15,078 bases of DNA, from positions 1 through 15,078 of the forward strand of contig CADBRY010000097.1 in the NCBI GenBank assembly GCA_902797195.1. The letters are read 5' to 3'. Below the pieces are notes generated by a model. It did no database searches. It was not told the DNA's origin and worked only from the letters and a program-made list of their open reading frames with translations. The translations under genes were made by a program, and so were the position numbers. Positions 14,702 through 15,078 of the stretch are shown here, in pieces. Within the stretch, counting starts at the first letter, position 1; every line of letters begins with the position of its first letter. The DNA comes from an uncultured Eubacteriales bacterium. Its GTDB lineage: Bacteria; Bacillota; Clostridia; Peptostreptococcales; Anaerovoracaceae.

Positions 14702-15078
<377 letters not shown>

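Overview
The window is compact bacterial chromosome with 16 protein genes (two cut by the window edges) and no tRNA, rRNA, mobile element, phage gene or CRISPR array that I can see. The gene content points to a low-to-mid-GC Gram-positive anaerobe of the class Clostridia. It includes a YerC/YecD TrpR-like repressor, an FtsEX pair with a coiled-coil M23 hydrolase, a membrane-anchored S41 protease, a split two-subunit transketolase, a hexameric-type glutamate dehydrogenase, and AGGAG-type ribosome binding sites at most starts. I cannot name the genus from sequence alone.

Layout: fifteen of the sixteen genes lie on the minus strand and are read from right to left. At the right edge gdhA is read rightwards and is cut off. 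It shares a roughly 209-bp divergent control region with the phosphoglucomutase gene, and I can place a sigma-A-type promoter for each side. From there the minus strand runs pgm, mgtE, nnrD, transketolase N and C subunits, ftsE, ftsX, M23 hydrolase, recJ, ctp (S41 protease). Gaps are at most about 50 bp and several starts overlap the previous stop, and no terminator is recognisable over 11.6 kb. An 88-bp gap then holds a good extended -10 promoter for yerC, which is followed by a hairpin plus T-run terminator. Past the terminator comes a second tightly overlapped cluster: Sfp-type phosphopantetheinyl transferase, COG1237 metallo-beta-lactamase-fold protein, recX, an unrecognised 171-residue protein, and a metallophosphoesterase that leaves the window at base 1.

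How the genes may work together: pgm, transketolase, nnrD and mgtE are carbon-flow and housekeeping functions (sugar-phosphate exchange, NAD(P)H repair, magnesium import). FtsE, FtsX and the M23 protein form the well-known module in which an ABC-type complex in the membrane gates a cell-wall hydrolase outside. RecJ lies directly after it and overlaps by 4 bp, and the S41 protease follows. RecX and RecJ are both recombination and repair functions but sit in different clusters.

Nothing here looks like a wholly new system. The most interesting points are the altered zinc-ligand motif of the M23 hydrolase (HLD instead of HxH), the unrecognised protein coupled to the metallophosphoesterase, the terminator just ahead of a five-gene cluster with no obvious promoter, the Asn/Glu-rich tail of the S41 protease, and the paired promoters and inverted repeat in front of gdhA.
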